This document shows positions 52,014 through 61,509 of a stretch of DNA of 64,000 nt, one piece after another. The position numbers and the translations under genes are program-made. Position 1 is the first letter of the stretch, and every line of letters starts with the position of its first letter. The notes beneath the pieces are model-generated. The model was given only the letters and a program-made list of their open reading frames with translations, made no database searches and was not told the origin of the DNA. This DNA comes from Pseudomonas rustica (lineage in GTDB: Bacteria; Pseudomonadota; Gammaproteobacteria; Pseudomonadales; Pseudomonadaceae): positions 62,001-126,000 of the forward strand of contig NZ_JAGYHF010000013.1 in assembly GCF_018336155.1 (NCBI RefSeq), in the 5' to 3' direction.

Positions 52014-53408
52014 TCAGTCCGGCAACTCTTCGTAGGCCCGGAATTTGCTCACGGTGGCGCAGTCGTAGCACTGCATCTGCAGGGTCAATTTGTCCATGCT
52101 GGCGTCGATATTGCTGGAGTCGCACTCGCGGCAGAACAACTGCGGATAGTCGACCTGCGGTGCGGCGACCGGCGAACCGGTGAGAAACCGAGGCACAAAC
52201 TCGTCTCGCCAGAACAGCCCCGGCGACTTGGCAAAACCGGCACCACTGTCTTTGAGCACGACGTCGTAAAGCAGGCGGGTCATGGCCGGCTGCGGCACGC
52301 GCGTATCGCGGTAGCTGTCCTTGCGCCAGTTCTCCGCCAACGCGAGCTGCGCGGTGCTCTGCATGTTGCGCGGAATGGTGTTGGAGGCGTGAGTGCGACC
52401 CTTGGAGTTGCCGGCGGCATAGAAATGCGCAGCGCTTTTCACCGCGACTCTGGCGAAGTAGTAGATCTGGCTGACCGAGAAGTTCTGCAGCAATGTGCCG
52501 ATCACTGAGTCGGCGCGAGCTTCGGCGGTGAACGCCATACCGACCATATTGGCCTGCAGGTGAACGTATTGAATGGATTCCTCCCGCGCGAGCCTGAAGA
52601 TCAATGCGTACAACTCTCGTTTCCACCCTGGCAGTACAGGCCCGGACAACTCTTCGTACAGGGCCAGATAGAGCATATCGCGCGTGCAGCGTACGCCTTC
52701 GTCCAGCGCGACATTGGCCCGCCAGTAAACGGCCGAATACGTGCTGATGCTGAACTCGTCGGCCCGATTGAACGCTCGAATGTCCGATGCCGTATCGACC
52801 TGCAACGCGCCCGCCTCGTGCAGACCTTTCACCAGTTCTTCACTGAATGCGTCGGTGGACGTGAGCTTTTCCCCTCTGAGTTCAGCATCAAGCGCGGCAA
52901 TGCGTTCGCGTTCGCCTTGACCGCCGTCATCCAGCAACGCCAGCAGAGCAACTTTTTGCTGGAATCCAAGACTGGCAAAGGGCACCGGTGGGCTTGGCGT
53001 GCCGTAGCGCGCGGCCAGATCACTGCGGTCACGTTCGGCCTGATCGGCGAGTTGCTGCTTGCGCAGCCGGACACAGGCATCACAACCACACACGCTGCGC
53101 CGCGAGCCCGCACCGGCGGTGAAGTATTGATGCTCGCAATTCACACATTTGTAAGCACTGCGCAGGGAAACCGGAGTGCCACGGGAGGGTCGGTGCATCC
53201 ACATCGGCAATTCACAATACGGGCATGTCAGGTCAGCACTGACGATCGGCGGCAGCACTTTCAATACACTGCGTACGGTATCCGGCAGTTTGTACTCGGC
53301 GATCAGGTCGGCGGTTTTTTCGCCGCTGAGGTAGCGCTGGTAAAGCTGTTCCACCTGTTCCTCGGACAGATGACTGATTTCTTGCGCCCATTGGAAATAT
53401 CGCTTCAT
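52014..53408 (-). CDS. unrecognised 464-residue protein with paired zinc ribbons
   Basis: It begins MKRYFQWAQEISHLSEEQVE, an apparent HTH-like helical segment (DLIAEYKLPDTVRSVLKVLP, residues 35-54). CPYC and CVNC (about 64-95) follow, then CGCDAC (about 112-117), and near the C-terminus CREC (about 429) and CYDC (about 449). The cysteine pairs look like two treble-clef or zinc-ribbon units flanking a 300-residue helical core. The start at 53408 has AAGGA at a suitable distance; the upstream 34 residues are not conserved-looking. I cannot assign a family or role. It is divergent from a small acidic protein gene. Confidence 0.5.
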   Translation of the reverse strand: MKRYFQWAQEISHLSEEQVEQLYQRYLSGEKTADLIAEYKLPDTVRSVLKVLPPIVSADLTCPYCELPMWMHRPSRGTPVSLRSAYKCVNCEHQYFTAGAGSRRSVCGCDACVRLRKQQLADQAERDRSDLAARYGTPSPPVPFASLGFQQKVALLALLDDGGQGERERIAALDAELRGEKLTSTDAFSEELVKGLHEAGALQVDTASDIRAFNRADEFSISTYSAVYWRANVALDEGVRCTRDMLYLALYEELSGPVLPGWKRELYALIFRLAREESIQYVHLQANMVGMAFTAEARADSVIGTLLQNFSVSQIYYFARVAVKSAAHFYAAGNSKGRTHASNTIPRNMQSTAQLALAENWRKDSYRDTRVPQPAMTRLLYDVVLKDSGAGFAKSPGLFWRDEFVPRFLTGSPVAAPQVDYPQLFCRECDSSNIDASMDKLTLQMQCYDCATVSKFRAYEELPD

Positions 53409-53692
53409 CAAAAGACATCCTTTTTTGCATGTTGGCCATCGCACTCCGTTGCGTTCGAACAGCAAAATCTGACGGCAAACATCCGCCAAAACAAGCGAAA
53501 AGGCCTCCAATTCACGCTATTTTTATTCTTCTCAAAAACCCTACGAGGCCAGCGGATTTTTCTTACTCGACTCTGGGAATAGTCTTTAAGAACAGCCCTG
53601 CATTCGACGATGTTTCAGCAGAAATTCCCTCAGGCTGGCAAAATCGCACTTTTTGCGCACTGTCTACCGCGTTAGCCCACCAGGAATTCCCC

Positions 53693-54046
53693 ATGCAAAT
53701 GACCACCGCCCTATTGATCGTCAACCCATGCGACGACGAAGAAGACAACATGGCCATGCTCTGCTGCCACAGCGACAAGGGCGACATGTTCCTGATGAGC
53801 CGCTATCCGGACGAGGATGAGCTGGAAATCACCCTGGACGGCGAGCCTTCGACGCTGGACGGCGTGAAGGTCACGTTGAGCTCGACGCTGCTGAAGATTG
53901 AAATCGGCGCGGCGGATGCTGATGCGCTGAATGGGGATGATGTGCTGGAGATCAGCTTTAACCCGGATATGGTTGATCTGGATGAGGTGGTGGAGACGTT
54001 GACGAATATTCTGGATGGGACGGGCACGTTTATTAACGAGGTTTGA
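53693..54046 (+). CDS. small acidic protein of unknown function
   Basis: A 117-residue protein, starting MQMTTALLIVNPCDDEEDNM and very rich in Asp and Glu, including PDEDELEITLDGEPSTLDG and MVDLDEVVETLTNILDGTG. It has no membrane segment and probably folds as a beta-rich soluble domain. AGGA at a suitable spacing supports the ATG at 53693; an in-frame extension upstream to 53429 is not coding-like. It is divergent from the zinc-ribbon gene. No family was recognised. Confidence 0.6.
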   Translation: MQMTTALLIVNPCDDEEDNMAMLCCHSDKGDMFLMSRYPDEDELEITLDGEPSTLDGVKVTLSSTLLKIEIGAADADALNGDDVLEISFNPDMVDLDEVVETLTNILDGTGTFINEV

Positions 54047-54061
54047 TGGCGTCCGGCAGGG

Positions 54062-54140
54062 CCTCTTCGCGGGCAAGCCTTGCTCCTACGTTTCGGTGCA
54101 CGACAATCGATTGTAGGAGCAAGGCTTGCCCGCGAAGAGG
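54062..54140. repeat. REP inverted-repeat pair
   Basis: CCTCTTCGCGGGCAAGCCTT is mirrored by AAGGCTTGCCCGCGAAGAGG. It occupies most of the first half of the 317-base gap before moxR. Confidence 0.9.
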
Positions 54141-54176
54141 ACACCACCAACAACACCCTTCTGACAGACCGTCAGA

Positions 54177-54244
54177 GATCGCAGCCTGCGGCAGCTCCTA
54201 CATTGGAATGCAATCACGTGTAGGAGCTGCCGCAGGCTGCGATC
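54177..54244. repeat. REP inverted-repeat pair
   Basis: GATCGCAGCCTGCGGCAGCT and its mirror AGCTGCCGCAGGCTGCGATC. It is of a different REP family from its neighbour and like those at 37.2 and 42.9 kb. The remaining bases before moxR (54245-54363) hold no visible gene. Confidence 0.9.
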
Positions 54245-54363
54245 TTTTGCCCTTTTCTACAAAATGCCGTTAGTCGCCACCCCCCGCGATGGATTAAAGT
54301 AACGCCCCCAGCCCCGGCGTTATCCGAACGCCCGTGGCCACCCCTTTCCAGGAACAGTCACCG

Positions 54364-55323
54364 ATGGAACATCGTGAAGCGCTGCTGGCGCTGCGAACCT
54401 TTCTTTCAACGCAGATTCTCGGCCAGGAAAAACTCATCGAGCGTTTGCTCATCGCCCTGCTCGCCGACGGCCATATGCTGGTCGAGGGCGCCCCGGGTCT
54501 GGCCAAGACCAAAGCGATCAAAGAACTCGCCGAGGGCATCGAAGCCCAGTTCCATCGCATCCAGTTCACCCCTGACCTGCTGCCCGCCGACATCACCGGC
54601 ACCGAGATCTATCGCCCGGAAACCGGCAGTTTCGTGTTCCAGCAAGGGCCGATCTTCCACAACTTGGTGCTGGCGGACGAAATCAACCGCGCGCCGGCCA
54701 AGGTGCAATCGGCGCTGCTCGAAGCCATGGCCGAGCGTCAGGTCAGCGTCGGCCGCAGCACCTACGAGCTGTCGCCGCTGTTTCTGGTGATGGCCACGCA
54801 GAACCCGATCGAGCAGGAAGGCACCTACCCGCTGCCGGAAGCGCAGCTCGATCGTTTCCTCATGCACGTAAAAATCGGTTTCCCGGATGCCGCCGTCGAA
54901 CGCCGCATCCTCCAACAGGCCCGTGGCGAAGCGCTGAATGGCGAGACCAAGCCCGAGCGCCGGGTCAGCCAGCAGGCGATCTTCGCTGCACGCAAGGAAA
55001 TTCTCGGTCTGTACATGGCCGATGCCGTGGAGGAATACCTGGTGCAACTGGTCATGGCCACCCGTACGCCGGCCAAGTTCGATCCGGAAATGGCCGAGTG
55101 GATTGCTTACGGCGCCAGCCCACGCGGCTCGATTGCTCTTGACCGCTGCGCCCGCGCCCACGCCTGGCTGGCCGGTCGCGACTTCGTCAGCCCGGAAGAC
55201 ATTCAAGCGGTGCTGTTCGACGTGTTGCGTCACCGCATCATCTTGTCGTTTGAAGCCGAAGCCGCCGGCATCGATCAGGATCGGGTGGTGCAGCGGATTC
55301 TCGACGTCGTAGCCGTCGCTTGA
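54364..55323 (+). CDS. MoxR-family AAA+ ATPase
   Basis: A 319-residue AAA+ protein. Walker A GAPGLAKT is at residues 42-49, Walker B LVLADEINRAP near 101, sensor MATQNPIEQEG near 143 and an arginine-rich lid ASPRGSIALDRCARA near 246. MoxR ATPases act as chaperones for metal- or VWA-protein maturation. The ATG at 54364 has AGGA upstream; an in-frame GTG at 54334 would add ten residues. It heads the moxR-DUF58-DUF4381-batA-batB/C-batD operon; the next coding region begins within six bases of its stop. Confidence 0.9.
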   Translation: MEHREALLALRTFLSTQILGQEKLIERLLIALLADGHMLVEGAPGLAKTKAIKELAEGIEAQFHRIQFTPDLLPADITGTEIYRPETGSFVFQQGPIFHNLVLADEINRAPAKVQSALLEAMAERQVSVGRSTYELSPLFLVMATQNPIEQEGTYPLPEAQLDRFLMHVKIGFPDAAVERRILQQARGEALNGETKPERRVSQQAIFAARKEILGLYMADAVEEYLVQLVMATRTPAKFDPEMAEWIAYGASPRGSIALDRCARAHAWLAGRDFVSPEDIQAVLFDVLRHRIILSFEAEAAGIDQDRVVQRILDVVAVA

Positions 55324-55328
55324 CCCCC

Positions 55329-56273
55329 ATGAACGCCCCCCAGCCTTCCCAACCGGGCATCCGTGTCAGCCTCGCCGAGCTGATCGAGATGCGTCACCGG
55401 GTGCGCGAAGTGCAGCTGTTTTCCACGCCGAGTCAGCGCAGCCCGCTGATCGGCCTGCATCACTCGAAATTCCGTGGTCGCGGTGTCGACTTCGATCAAG
55501 TGCGCGTGTATCAGGCCGGCGACGACGTGCGCACCATCGACTGGCGCGTGACCGCTCGCACACAAGAGCCGCACACCAAGCTGTTCCATGAAGAACGCGA
55601 ACGGCCGATTTTCATCATGGTCGAGCAAAGCACGCGGTTGTTTTTCGGCTCGGGGCTGATGTTCAAATCGGTGTTGGCCGCACAAGTCGCGGCGCTGATC
55701 GGCTGGGCCGCGCTCGGCCACAACGACCGGGTAGGTGGGCTGGTGTTCGGCGACAACGAGCACTACGAAATCAAACCACGGCGCAGCAAGCAGAGCCTGC
55801 TGCAATTGCTCAACCGTTTGGTCAAGGTCAATCAATCGCTGCACAGCGAACGTGAGCCGGATCGCGATGCCTTCGGCGTGGCCCTGCGCCGCGCCCGCGA
55901 AGTGCTGCGCCCCGGCAGTCTGGCCATTGTGATTTGCGATGAGCGCGCGCTGTCCGACAGCGCCGAGCAACAACTGAGCCTGTTAGCACGTCATTGCGAC
56001 CTGCTGATGCTGCCGATTTCCGATCCACTCGATCACGCCCTCCCCGCCGCCGGCCTTTTACGATTCGCCGAACGTGGCGCACAACTTGAGCTCGACACGC
56101 TGAATTTTGATTTGCGCCAAACCTATCGCGCGCAGGCCGAAGCGCGCATCGCTCGCTGGGAATTGCTCGCACAGAAGTTGCGGGTGCTGCTGATGCCGTT
56201 GAGCACGCAGAGTGAAATGGTCGAACAGATGCGCGAATTCCTCAACCCGCAGCGTCCGGGGAAAGGTCGATGA
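55329..56273 (+). CDS. DUF58 domain protein
   Basis: A 314-residue soluble protein with the family core RGVDFDQVRVYQAGDDVRTI (about residues 60-80) followed by DWRVTARTQEPHTKLFHEE, and a VWA-like strand FIMVEQSTRLFFGSG. DUF58 proteins are MoxR partners in Bat operons; their molecular role is unproven. The ATG at 55329 lies six bases after the moxR stop. Its stop overlaps the start of the DUF4381 gene (ATGA), which implies coupled translation. Confidence 0.88.
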   Translation: MNAPQPSQPGIRVSLAELIEMRHRVREVQLFSTPSQRSPLIGLHHSKFRGRGVDFDQVRVYQAGDDVRTIDWRVTARTQEPHTKLFHEERERPIFIMVEQSTRLFFGSGLMFKSVLAAQVAALIGWAALGHNDRVGGLVFGDNEHYEIKPRRSKQSLLQLLNRLVKVNQSLHSEREPDRDAFGVALRRAREVLRPGSLAIVICDERALSDSAEQQLSLLARHCDLLMLPISDPLDHALPAAGLLRFAERGAQLELDTLNFDLRQTYRAQAEARIARWELLAQKLRVLLMPLSTQSEMVEQMREFLNPQRPGKGR

Positions 56274-56767
56274 ACGAACTCGACCAATTGCAACCGCTGA
56301 TCTCGCCGCCGCCGATTGCTTTTTGGCCTCCGGCGCCGGGCTGGTGGTTATTACTGCTGTTATTGCCGCTGCTCGGTTACGCCGTATGGCGCCTGCGCCG
56401 TTTCATTCCCATGAAGAAACGCCCGATCGTGCGCGCTGAACAGCCACTCGATCCGGTGCGCGTCGCTGCCCTCGCAGAACTGGCGCAGATGCCCAAACCC
56501 TACGACGGCGCCCCGGCCGGCGCGTGGCTGCAACAGGTCAATGGCCTGCTCAAACGCCTGTGTCGCAACCATTATCCCTACAGCCAGAGCCACACCCTTA
56601 ATGGCCGAAAGTGGCTGGCGTTCCTCGACAACCGTTGCCCCGCCGCTGGCCTGACGCGCTGGATGGTGCTGGTCGAAGGCGCGTACAAACCGGAATGCAA
56701 ACTCGACGACAAGGCCATCGCCGGCCTGACGCAAGCCGTCGACACGTGGATTCGCAAACATGTTTGA
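56270..56767 (+). CDS. DUF4381 domain protein
   Basis: A 165-residue protein. The short N-terminal segment PISPP-like (LQPLISPPPIAFWPPAPG) precedes one transmembrane helix (WWLLLLLLPLLGYAVW, about residues 25-40). A cytoplasmic domain with the family motif PAGAWLQQVNGLLKRLCRNH and HTLNGRKWLAFLDNRCP follows. The start at 56270 overlaps the DUF58 stop by four bases, and its end overlaps batA by eight. It anchors or scaffolds the complex at the membrane, by inference. Confidence 0.88.
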   Translation: MNELDQLQPLISPPPIAFWPPAPGWWLLLLLLPLLGYAVWRLRRFIPMKKRPIVRAEQPLDPVRVAALAELAQMPKPYDGAPAGAWLQQVNGLLKRLCRNHYPYSQSHTLNGRKWLAFLDNRCPAAGLTRWMVLVEGAYKPECKLDDKAIAGLTQAVDTWIRKHV

Positions 56768-57839
56768 GTTCGCCTGGCCGTGGATTTTTCTGCTGTTACC
56801 GCTGCCGTGGCTGATGCGCCTCGTATTGCCGGTGGCCGACAGCGGCGAACCGGCGCTGAAAGTCAGCTTTCTGTCCGACCTCGAAGGCCTCGCCCGCCGT
56901 CGTGCCCGCGCCAATTTGCCTGCGTGGCGCCAGCAAGCGCCGTTCATGTTGTTGTGGTTGCTACTGCTGACTGCCGCTGCGCGCCCGCAATGGCTGGGCG
57001 AACCGTTGCCAATTGCCGCCAGTGGCCGAGATTTGTTGGTGGCGGTGGACGTGTCCGGTTCGATGGATTTTCCCGACATGCAGTGGCAGGACGAAGAAGT
57101 CAGTCGCCTGTCCTTGGTGCAGCATCTGCTCGGTGACTTCCTGGAAAGCCGTGACGGCGACCGGGTCGGCCTGATCCTCTTCGGCAGTCAGGCCTACCTG
57201 CAAGCGCCGCTGACCTTTGATCGCCACACCGTGCGCGTCTGGCTCGATGAAGCGCGGATCGGCATTGCCGGCAAGAACACCGCCATCGGCGACGCCATCG
57301 GTCTGGGCCTGAAACGCTTGCGCATGCGTCCAGCACAAAGCCGTGTGCTGATTCTGGTCACCGACGGCGCCAACAATGGCGGCGAAATCGATCCGTTGAC
57401 GGCGGCAAAACTGGCGGCCAGTGAAGGCGTGAAGATTTACCCGATCGGCATCGGCGCCAATCCTGAGGACAGCGGTTCGACCGGCCTGCTCGGCGTCAAT
57501 CCAAGCCTGGATCTCGATGAGCCGGCGCTCAAGGAAATCGCCGAAGTCACCGGCGGGCAATACTTCCGCGCGCATGATGGCCAGGAACTGCAAGCGATCA
57601 AGGACACCCTCGACCAGCTCGAACCGGTGACCCAACAACCGACCCAGGCACGTCCTGCGCAAGCCTTGTATCACTGGCCGCTGGCGTTGGCGCTGTGGTT
57701 GAGCCTGTTGTTGGTTGCCCGCGAATTGTGGCCGGACAACCCGCTGCAACGCCTGTTCAACAAGGAGCTTAATCTGCAAAGTCCGCTGCCTGACTGGCGC
57801 GAGCGTCTCAAACGCCTGCGTCTGCGGAGGCGTCGATGA
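56760..57839 (+). CDS. batA: VWA-domain membrane protein (BatA-like)
   Basis: A 359-residue protein. Two N-terminal helices (MFEFAWPWIFLLLPLPWLMR and one near 60-78) flank a loop. The VWA domain (about 95-285) has an intact MIDAS: DVSGSMD near residue 97, the Thr in KNTAIGDAI and TDGANNGGEI. A final helix near 310-330 completes it. BatA proteins contribute to envelope stress tolerance in several bacteria. Its ATG overlaps the DUF4381 end by eight bases and its stop overlaps the next ATG by four, typical of the operon. Confidence 0.88.
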   Translation: MFEFAWPWIFLLLPLPWLMRLVLPVADSGEPALKVSFLSDLEGLARRRARANLPAWRQQAPFMLLWLLLLTAAARPQWLGEPLPIAASGRDLLVAVDVSGSMDFPDMQWQDEEVSRLSLVQHLLGDFLESRDGDRVGLILFGSQAYLQAPLTFDRHTVRVWLDEARIGIAGKNTAIGDAIGLGLKRLRMRPAQSRVLILVTDGANNGGEIDPLTAAKLAASEGVKIYPIGIGANPEDSGSTGLLGVNPSLDLDEPALKEIAEVTGGQYFRAHDGQELQAIKDTLDQLEPVTQQPTQARPAQALYHWPLALALWLSLLLVARELWPDNPLQRLFNKELNLQSPLPDWRERLKRLRLRRRR

Positions 57840-59575
57840 TTGCCCTCTGGCCGCACTGGTTCCGTCCGTGGTGGTTGCTGCTGTTGCCGCTGCTCGGCTG
57901 GCTGATCTGGCAACTCTGGCACCGGCAAAAACGCGCCGGACGCTGGCAGATGATTCTGCCGCCGGCGTTCCACGCCACCCTGCTCAGTGGCGGCAGCGGT
58001 CGCGACAGCAAACTGCCGTGGGTGGCCCTTGGCGTGGCGTGGCTGCTGACGATTCTCGCGTTGCTCGGGCCGAGCTGGGAGCGCGTCGAACAGACCAGCC
58101 AAAAACCCGCCGATCCGTTGGTGATCGTGCTGGAACTGACCCCGGAAATGCTCGCCACCGACTCACCACCGACGCGACTGGAACAAGCGCGGCGCAAGGT
58201 GTTCGACCTGTTGCAGGCGCGCAGCGATGCGCAGACCGCGATCGTCGTTTACGCCGGCAGCGCCCACACGCTGGTGCCGCTGTCGGATGATCTGGCGACC
58301 AGCCGCAATCTGCTTGATGCACTCAAGCCGTCGCTGATGCCGGAAAGCGGCCATCGCGCCGATCTCGCCGTCGCCAAAGCGCTGGACTTACTCAAACAAG
58401 GTGCACTCGGCCAAGGGCGGATTCTGCTGGTTGGTTCGTCACTGAGCGAAGATGAACGGCAAGGCATTCGCCGGGCGCTCAACGGGCAATCTGCGCAGCT
58501 GTTGATGCTCGGTATCGGCACCGCCGAAGGCGCGCCGATTGCGCAGGAGGACGGCAGTTTCCTCAAAGACGAACAAGGCGCGATCCGTGTGCCGCAACTC
58601 GACAGCCCGGGCCTGGCGGCATTCATTAATAGCGTCGGCGGTGACTACCACGCGGCGCGTCTGGATGAAGCCGATCTCGGCGCACTCGGCCTGCTCAACG
58701 GCCCGCGCAGTTTGCGCAGCGATGGCCAGACCGTGCGCCTCGACACGTGGGCTGATCAGGGTTATTGGTTGCTGCTGCCACTGCTGCTGCTCGCGGCCTG
58801 TGCCGGGCGGCGTGGCTGGCTGTTTTGCCTGCCGCTGCTGTTCTGCCTGCCGCAGCCGAGCTACGCTTTTGACTTCGAAGACTTGTGGCTGCGCCCCGAT
58901 CAGCAAGGCCTGCACTTGCTCAAACAGAAACGCCCCGCCGAAGCCGCAGAACATTTTGACGATCACCAGTGGCAAGGGGTGGCGTTGTACGAGGCCGGCG
59001 ACTACAGTGGCGCCGCCCAGCGTTTTGCCGAAGGCAGCGATGCCCGCGCCCACTACAATCGTGGCAACGCTTTGGCGAAAAGCGGTGAGCTGGACGCGGC
59101 GATCGACGCCTATGAACAGGCGCTGGAGCTGCAACCGGATCTGCGTCCGGCACAGACCAACAAGGCGCTGGTGGAAAATCTGCTGAAGCAGAAAAGCACC
59201 CCGCCACCGGTCGATCCGGAAAGCCAGCAGCCCGAACAGAATCTGCCGGGCGGTGAACCGCCGCCGCCGACCGCGCCGCCACCAGCGGTGAAAAGCGAAA
59301 CCCAGAGTGAGGCGCAATCCGGCGAGTCTGCCAGTGAACCGCCGCCGACCACACCGCCGCAGCCAGGCCCGAATGAGGTGCCGGGCAGCAACGATGAGGA
59401 AGAGGAAACCAACACCGTGCCAACGCTGCGCCCGACCGAGGACAACCTTGAAGGCGAGCAACGTCAGGCACTGGAACAATGGCTGGGCAAAATCCCGGAC
59501 GATCCGGGCGAACTGCTGCGACGCAAATTCTGGTACGAACAGCAACAACATCAGGATCAGGAAAACACTCGATGA
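57836..59575 (+). CDS. VWA-TPR fusion protein (BatB/BatC-like)
   Basis: A 579-residue protein: two N-terminal helices (WLLLLPLLGWLIWQLW and WVALGVAWLLTILALLGPS), a VWA domain (about 95-270), another helix pair near 305-340, and then TPR-type repeats (HLLKQKRPAEAAEHFDD, ALYEAGDYSGAAQRFAEGS and ARAHYNRGNALAKSGELDAA, about 360-440). A Pro/Gln/Glu-rich tail follows. It joins the roles of BatB and BatC, which are separate in other species. The MIDAS DxSxS is replaced by ELTPEM, so metal-dependent ligand binding at that site is probably lost. Four-base overlaps at both ends keep it coupled. Confidence 0.85.
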   Translation: MIALWPHWFRPWWLLLLPLLGWLIWQLWHRQKRAGRWQMILPPAFHATLLSGGSGRDSKLPWVALGVAWLLTILALLGPSWERVEQTSQKPADPLVIVLELTPEMLATDSPPTRLEQARRKVFDLLQARSDAQTAIVVYAGSAHTLVPLSDDLATSRNLLDALKPSLMPESGHRADLAVAKALDLLKQGALGQGRILLVGSSLSEDERQGIRRALNGQSAQLLMLGIGTAEGAPIAQEDGSFLKDEQGAIRVPQLDSPGLAAFINSVGGDYHAARLDEADLGALGLLNGPRSLRSDGQTVRLDTWADQGYWLLLPLLLLAACAGRRGWLFCLPLLFCLPQPSYAFDFEDLWLRPDQQGLHLLKQKRPAEAAEHFDDHQWQGVALYEAGDYSGAAQRFAEGSDARAHYNRGNALAKSGELDAAIDAYEQALELQPDLRPAQTNKALVENLLKQKSTPPPVDPESQQPEQNLPGGEPPPPTAPPPAVKSETQSEAQSGESASEPPPTTPPQPGPNEVPGSNDEEEETNTVPTLRPTEDNLEGEQRQALEQWLGKIPDDPGELLRRKFWYEQQQHQDQENTR

Positions 59576-61206
59576 CCCGCTTCACCGCTCTCTTGCTGCC
59601 CCTGCTGCTCTGCACGACCGCCAACGCGGCCGAGCTGATCGCCAGTGTGGATCGCAGTCGCCTGAATTCCGGCGAGACGGTCGAGCTCACCCTCGAAATC
59701 AGCGACGTCACCCAGTTCGGCAAACCCGACCTGACCCCGCTGGAGCCGCTGTTCGAAGTGCGCGGCACGCGGCAGGTCAACCAGCTCAATACCCTCAACG
59801 GCGACAACCGCGCGACCACACGCTGGATCATCACGTTGCTGCCGAAAGAGAACGGCAGCGTGGTGATTCCCTCGCTGCAAATGGGCGAGGTGCAGAGCCA
59901 GCCGATCACCGTGCAAGTGGTCGAAAGCGACACCCGCGAAGACAAAAACAGCCTTGATCCGGTGTTTATCGAAGCGAGTCTCGATCAGTCCAGCGTGTAT
60001 GTGCAGGCGCAGGCGATCCTCACCGTGCGCGTCTACCACTCGGTTTCGCTGTACGACGACAGCAGCCTGTCGCCGCTGCAAATCGTCGATGCGCGGGTTG
60101 AGCAGCTCGGCGACACGCGCACCTACGAGAAAGACATCAACGGTGTGCGCCACGGCGTCATCGAAATGCGCTACGCGATCTATCCGCAGCACAGCGGTTT
60201 GCTGACGATCACCCCGCAGACCTTCAGCGCCACGCTGGTCGACACGCAACCGGCCCAGGACACCAGCCCACAAGGGCCGAAGCCGGGCAAACTGATGCGC
60301 GTCACCTCTTCGGAAATCCCGCTGACGGTCAAGCCCAAACCGCTGACTTATCCTGCCGATGCGCCATGGCTGCCGGCACGCAGCCTGAGCCTGAGCGAGA
60401 GCTGGAACCCGGAGCCGGAGCACACGCAGATCGGCGATTCGCTGACCCGCAGCCTGACCCTGAAAGTCGAAGGTCTGGCCGCCTCGCAATTGCCCGCCCT
60501 GCCCGCCACCGACGTCAACGGCCTGCGCCGCTACCCCGATCAACCGGTGCTGAGCAATCAAAGCAACGACCGCGGCATGATCGGCAGCCGTGAAGAACGC
60601 GAAGCACTGGTGCCGAGCCGCAGCGGCTCGATCGACCTGCCGACGGTGGACGTGGTGTGGTGGAACACCTTCGAAGATCATCTGGAACACAGCAGCCTGC
60701 CGGCGCGCACCCTGCAAGTCGCCAATAACCCGAGCCTGCAAGTCGACACGCCGACGGGCAATCTGCAACCTGGGATTGTCGATAACGACACGCTGTGGTG
60801 GTGGAAACTCAGCACGCTGATACTGGCCTGCACCACCCTGCTCGGATTTGGTCTGTGGTGGCGAGCGCGCTGGCAGCCGGCGATCCTGCGCGCCGCACAA
60901 ACCGGCCCTAGCCCGCGCACCTTGCTCGACGACATCAAACGCGCGAGCCAGGCCAATGACCCGCAGGCAACGCGGCAGGCGCTGGATGCCTGGGCGCGTC
61001 AGCAGCCGGAGACGCTGGCGGACATGGCGGCGCGGTTTGTGCCGTTGTCGGATGCGCTGGATGGGCTCAATGGCGCCTTGTATAGCGAAACCGGGCAGCA
61101 TTGGCAGGGCGAGGATTTGTGGCGAGCAATCCGCGCAATTCCGACCGCCGAGCGCGTGCACGACCCGGTGGGCGACAGCGGCTTGCCACCGCTCTACCCC
61201 AAATAA
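59572..61206 (+). CDS. batD: BatD-family protein
   Basis: A 544-residue protein with signal peptide MTRFTALLLPLLLCTTANAA. Beta-sandwich repeats characteristic of BatD follow (VDRSRLNSGETVELTLEISD, LTVRVYHSVSLYDDSSLSP, VIEMRYAIYPQHSGLLTITP). A transmembrane helix is near residue 408 (LSTLILACTTLLGFGLWWRA), with a cytoplasmic helical tail. BatD is the periplasmic partner of BatA/B. The ATG at 59572 overlaps the preceding stop by four bases. It is the last gene of the operon; a REP-like inverted repeat follows. Confidence 0.88.
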   Translation: MTRFTALLLPLLLCTTANAAELIASVDRSRLNSGETVELTLEISDVTQFGKPDLTPLEPLFEVRGTRQVNQLNTLNGDNRATTRWIITLLPKENGSVVIPSLQMGEVQSQPITVQVVESDTREDKNSLDPVFIEASLDQSSVYVQAQAILTVRVYHSVSLYDDSSLSPLQIVDARVEQLGDTRTYEKDINGVRHGVIEMRYAIYPQHSGLLTITPQTFSATLVDTQPAQDTSPQGPKPGKLMRVTSSEIPLTVKPKPLTYPADAPWLPARSLSLSESWNPEPEHTQIGDSLTRSLTLKVEGLAASQLPALPATDVNGLRRYPDQPVLSNQSNDRGMIGSREEREALVPSRSGSIDLPTVDVVWWNTFEDHLEHSSLPARTLQVANNPSLQVDTPTGNLQPGIVDNDTLWWWKLSTLILACTTLLGFGLWWRARWQPAILRAAQTGPSPRTLLDDIKRASQANDPQATRQALDAWARQQPETLADMAARFVPLSDALDGLNGALYSETGQHWQGEDLWRAIRAIPTAERVHDPVGDSGLPPLYPK

Positions 61207-61233
61207 CCCCCTCTCTAGAATGTAGGAGCCGCC

Positions 61234-61371
61234 CCCTGTGGCGAGGGGATTTATCCCCGTTCGGTTGCGCAGCAGCCGCAAAATCAGACCATGCGGTGTG
61301 TCAGGCATATTGAGTTGCAGGATTTGGGGCCGCTTCGCAGCCCAGCGGGGATAAATCCCCTCGCCACAGGG
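61234..61371. repeat. REP-like inverted repeat after batD
   Basis: CCCTGTGGCGAGGGGATTTA plus TCCCC (61234-61258) is mirrored exactly by 61347-61371, with an 88-base loop containing smaller pairs. It fills the centre of the 303-base batD-sbcD gap; nothing else is seen. Confidence 0.88.
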
Positions 61372-61509
61372 TTCCCTTTCTAACCTGCATCTCCATTCCA
61401 ACAGACTGACTTCGACCACAGGGTGTGGTTTTGCCAGTAAACTCTCCCCCTCTTTCGCCGCCTCTTCATTCCCGCGCGGCCATCATCTTTTTTTGTTGCG
61501 GAGTCCGCC

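Noticed and set aside
59557..61419. 620-codon minus-strand open frame
   Set aside because: It is antisense to batD and rich in Arg, Gln and His as expected of a mirror frame; no domain was seen.
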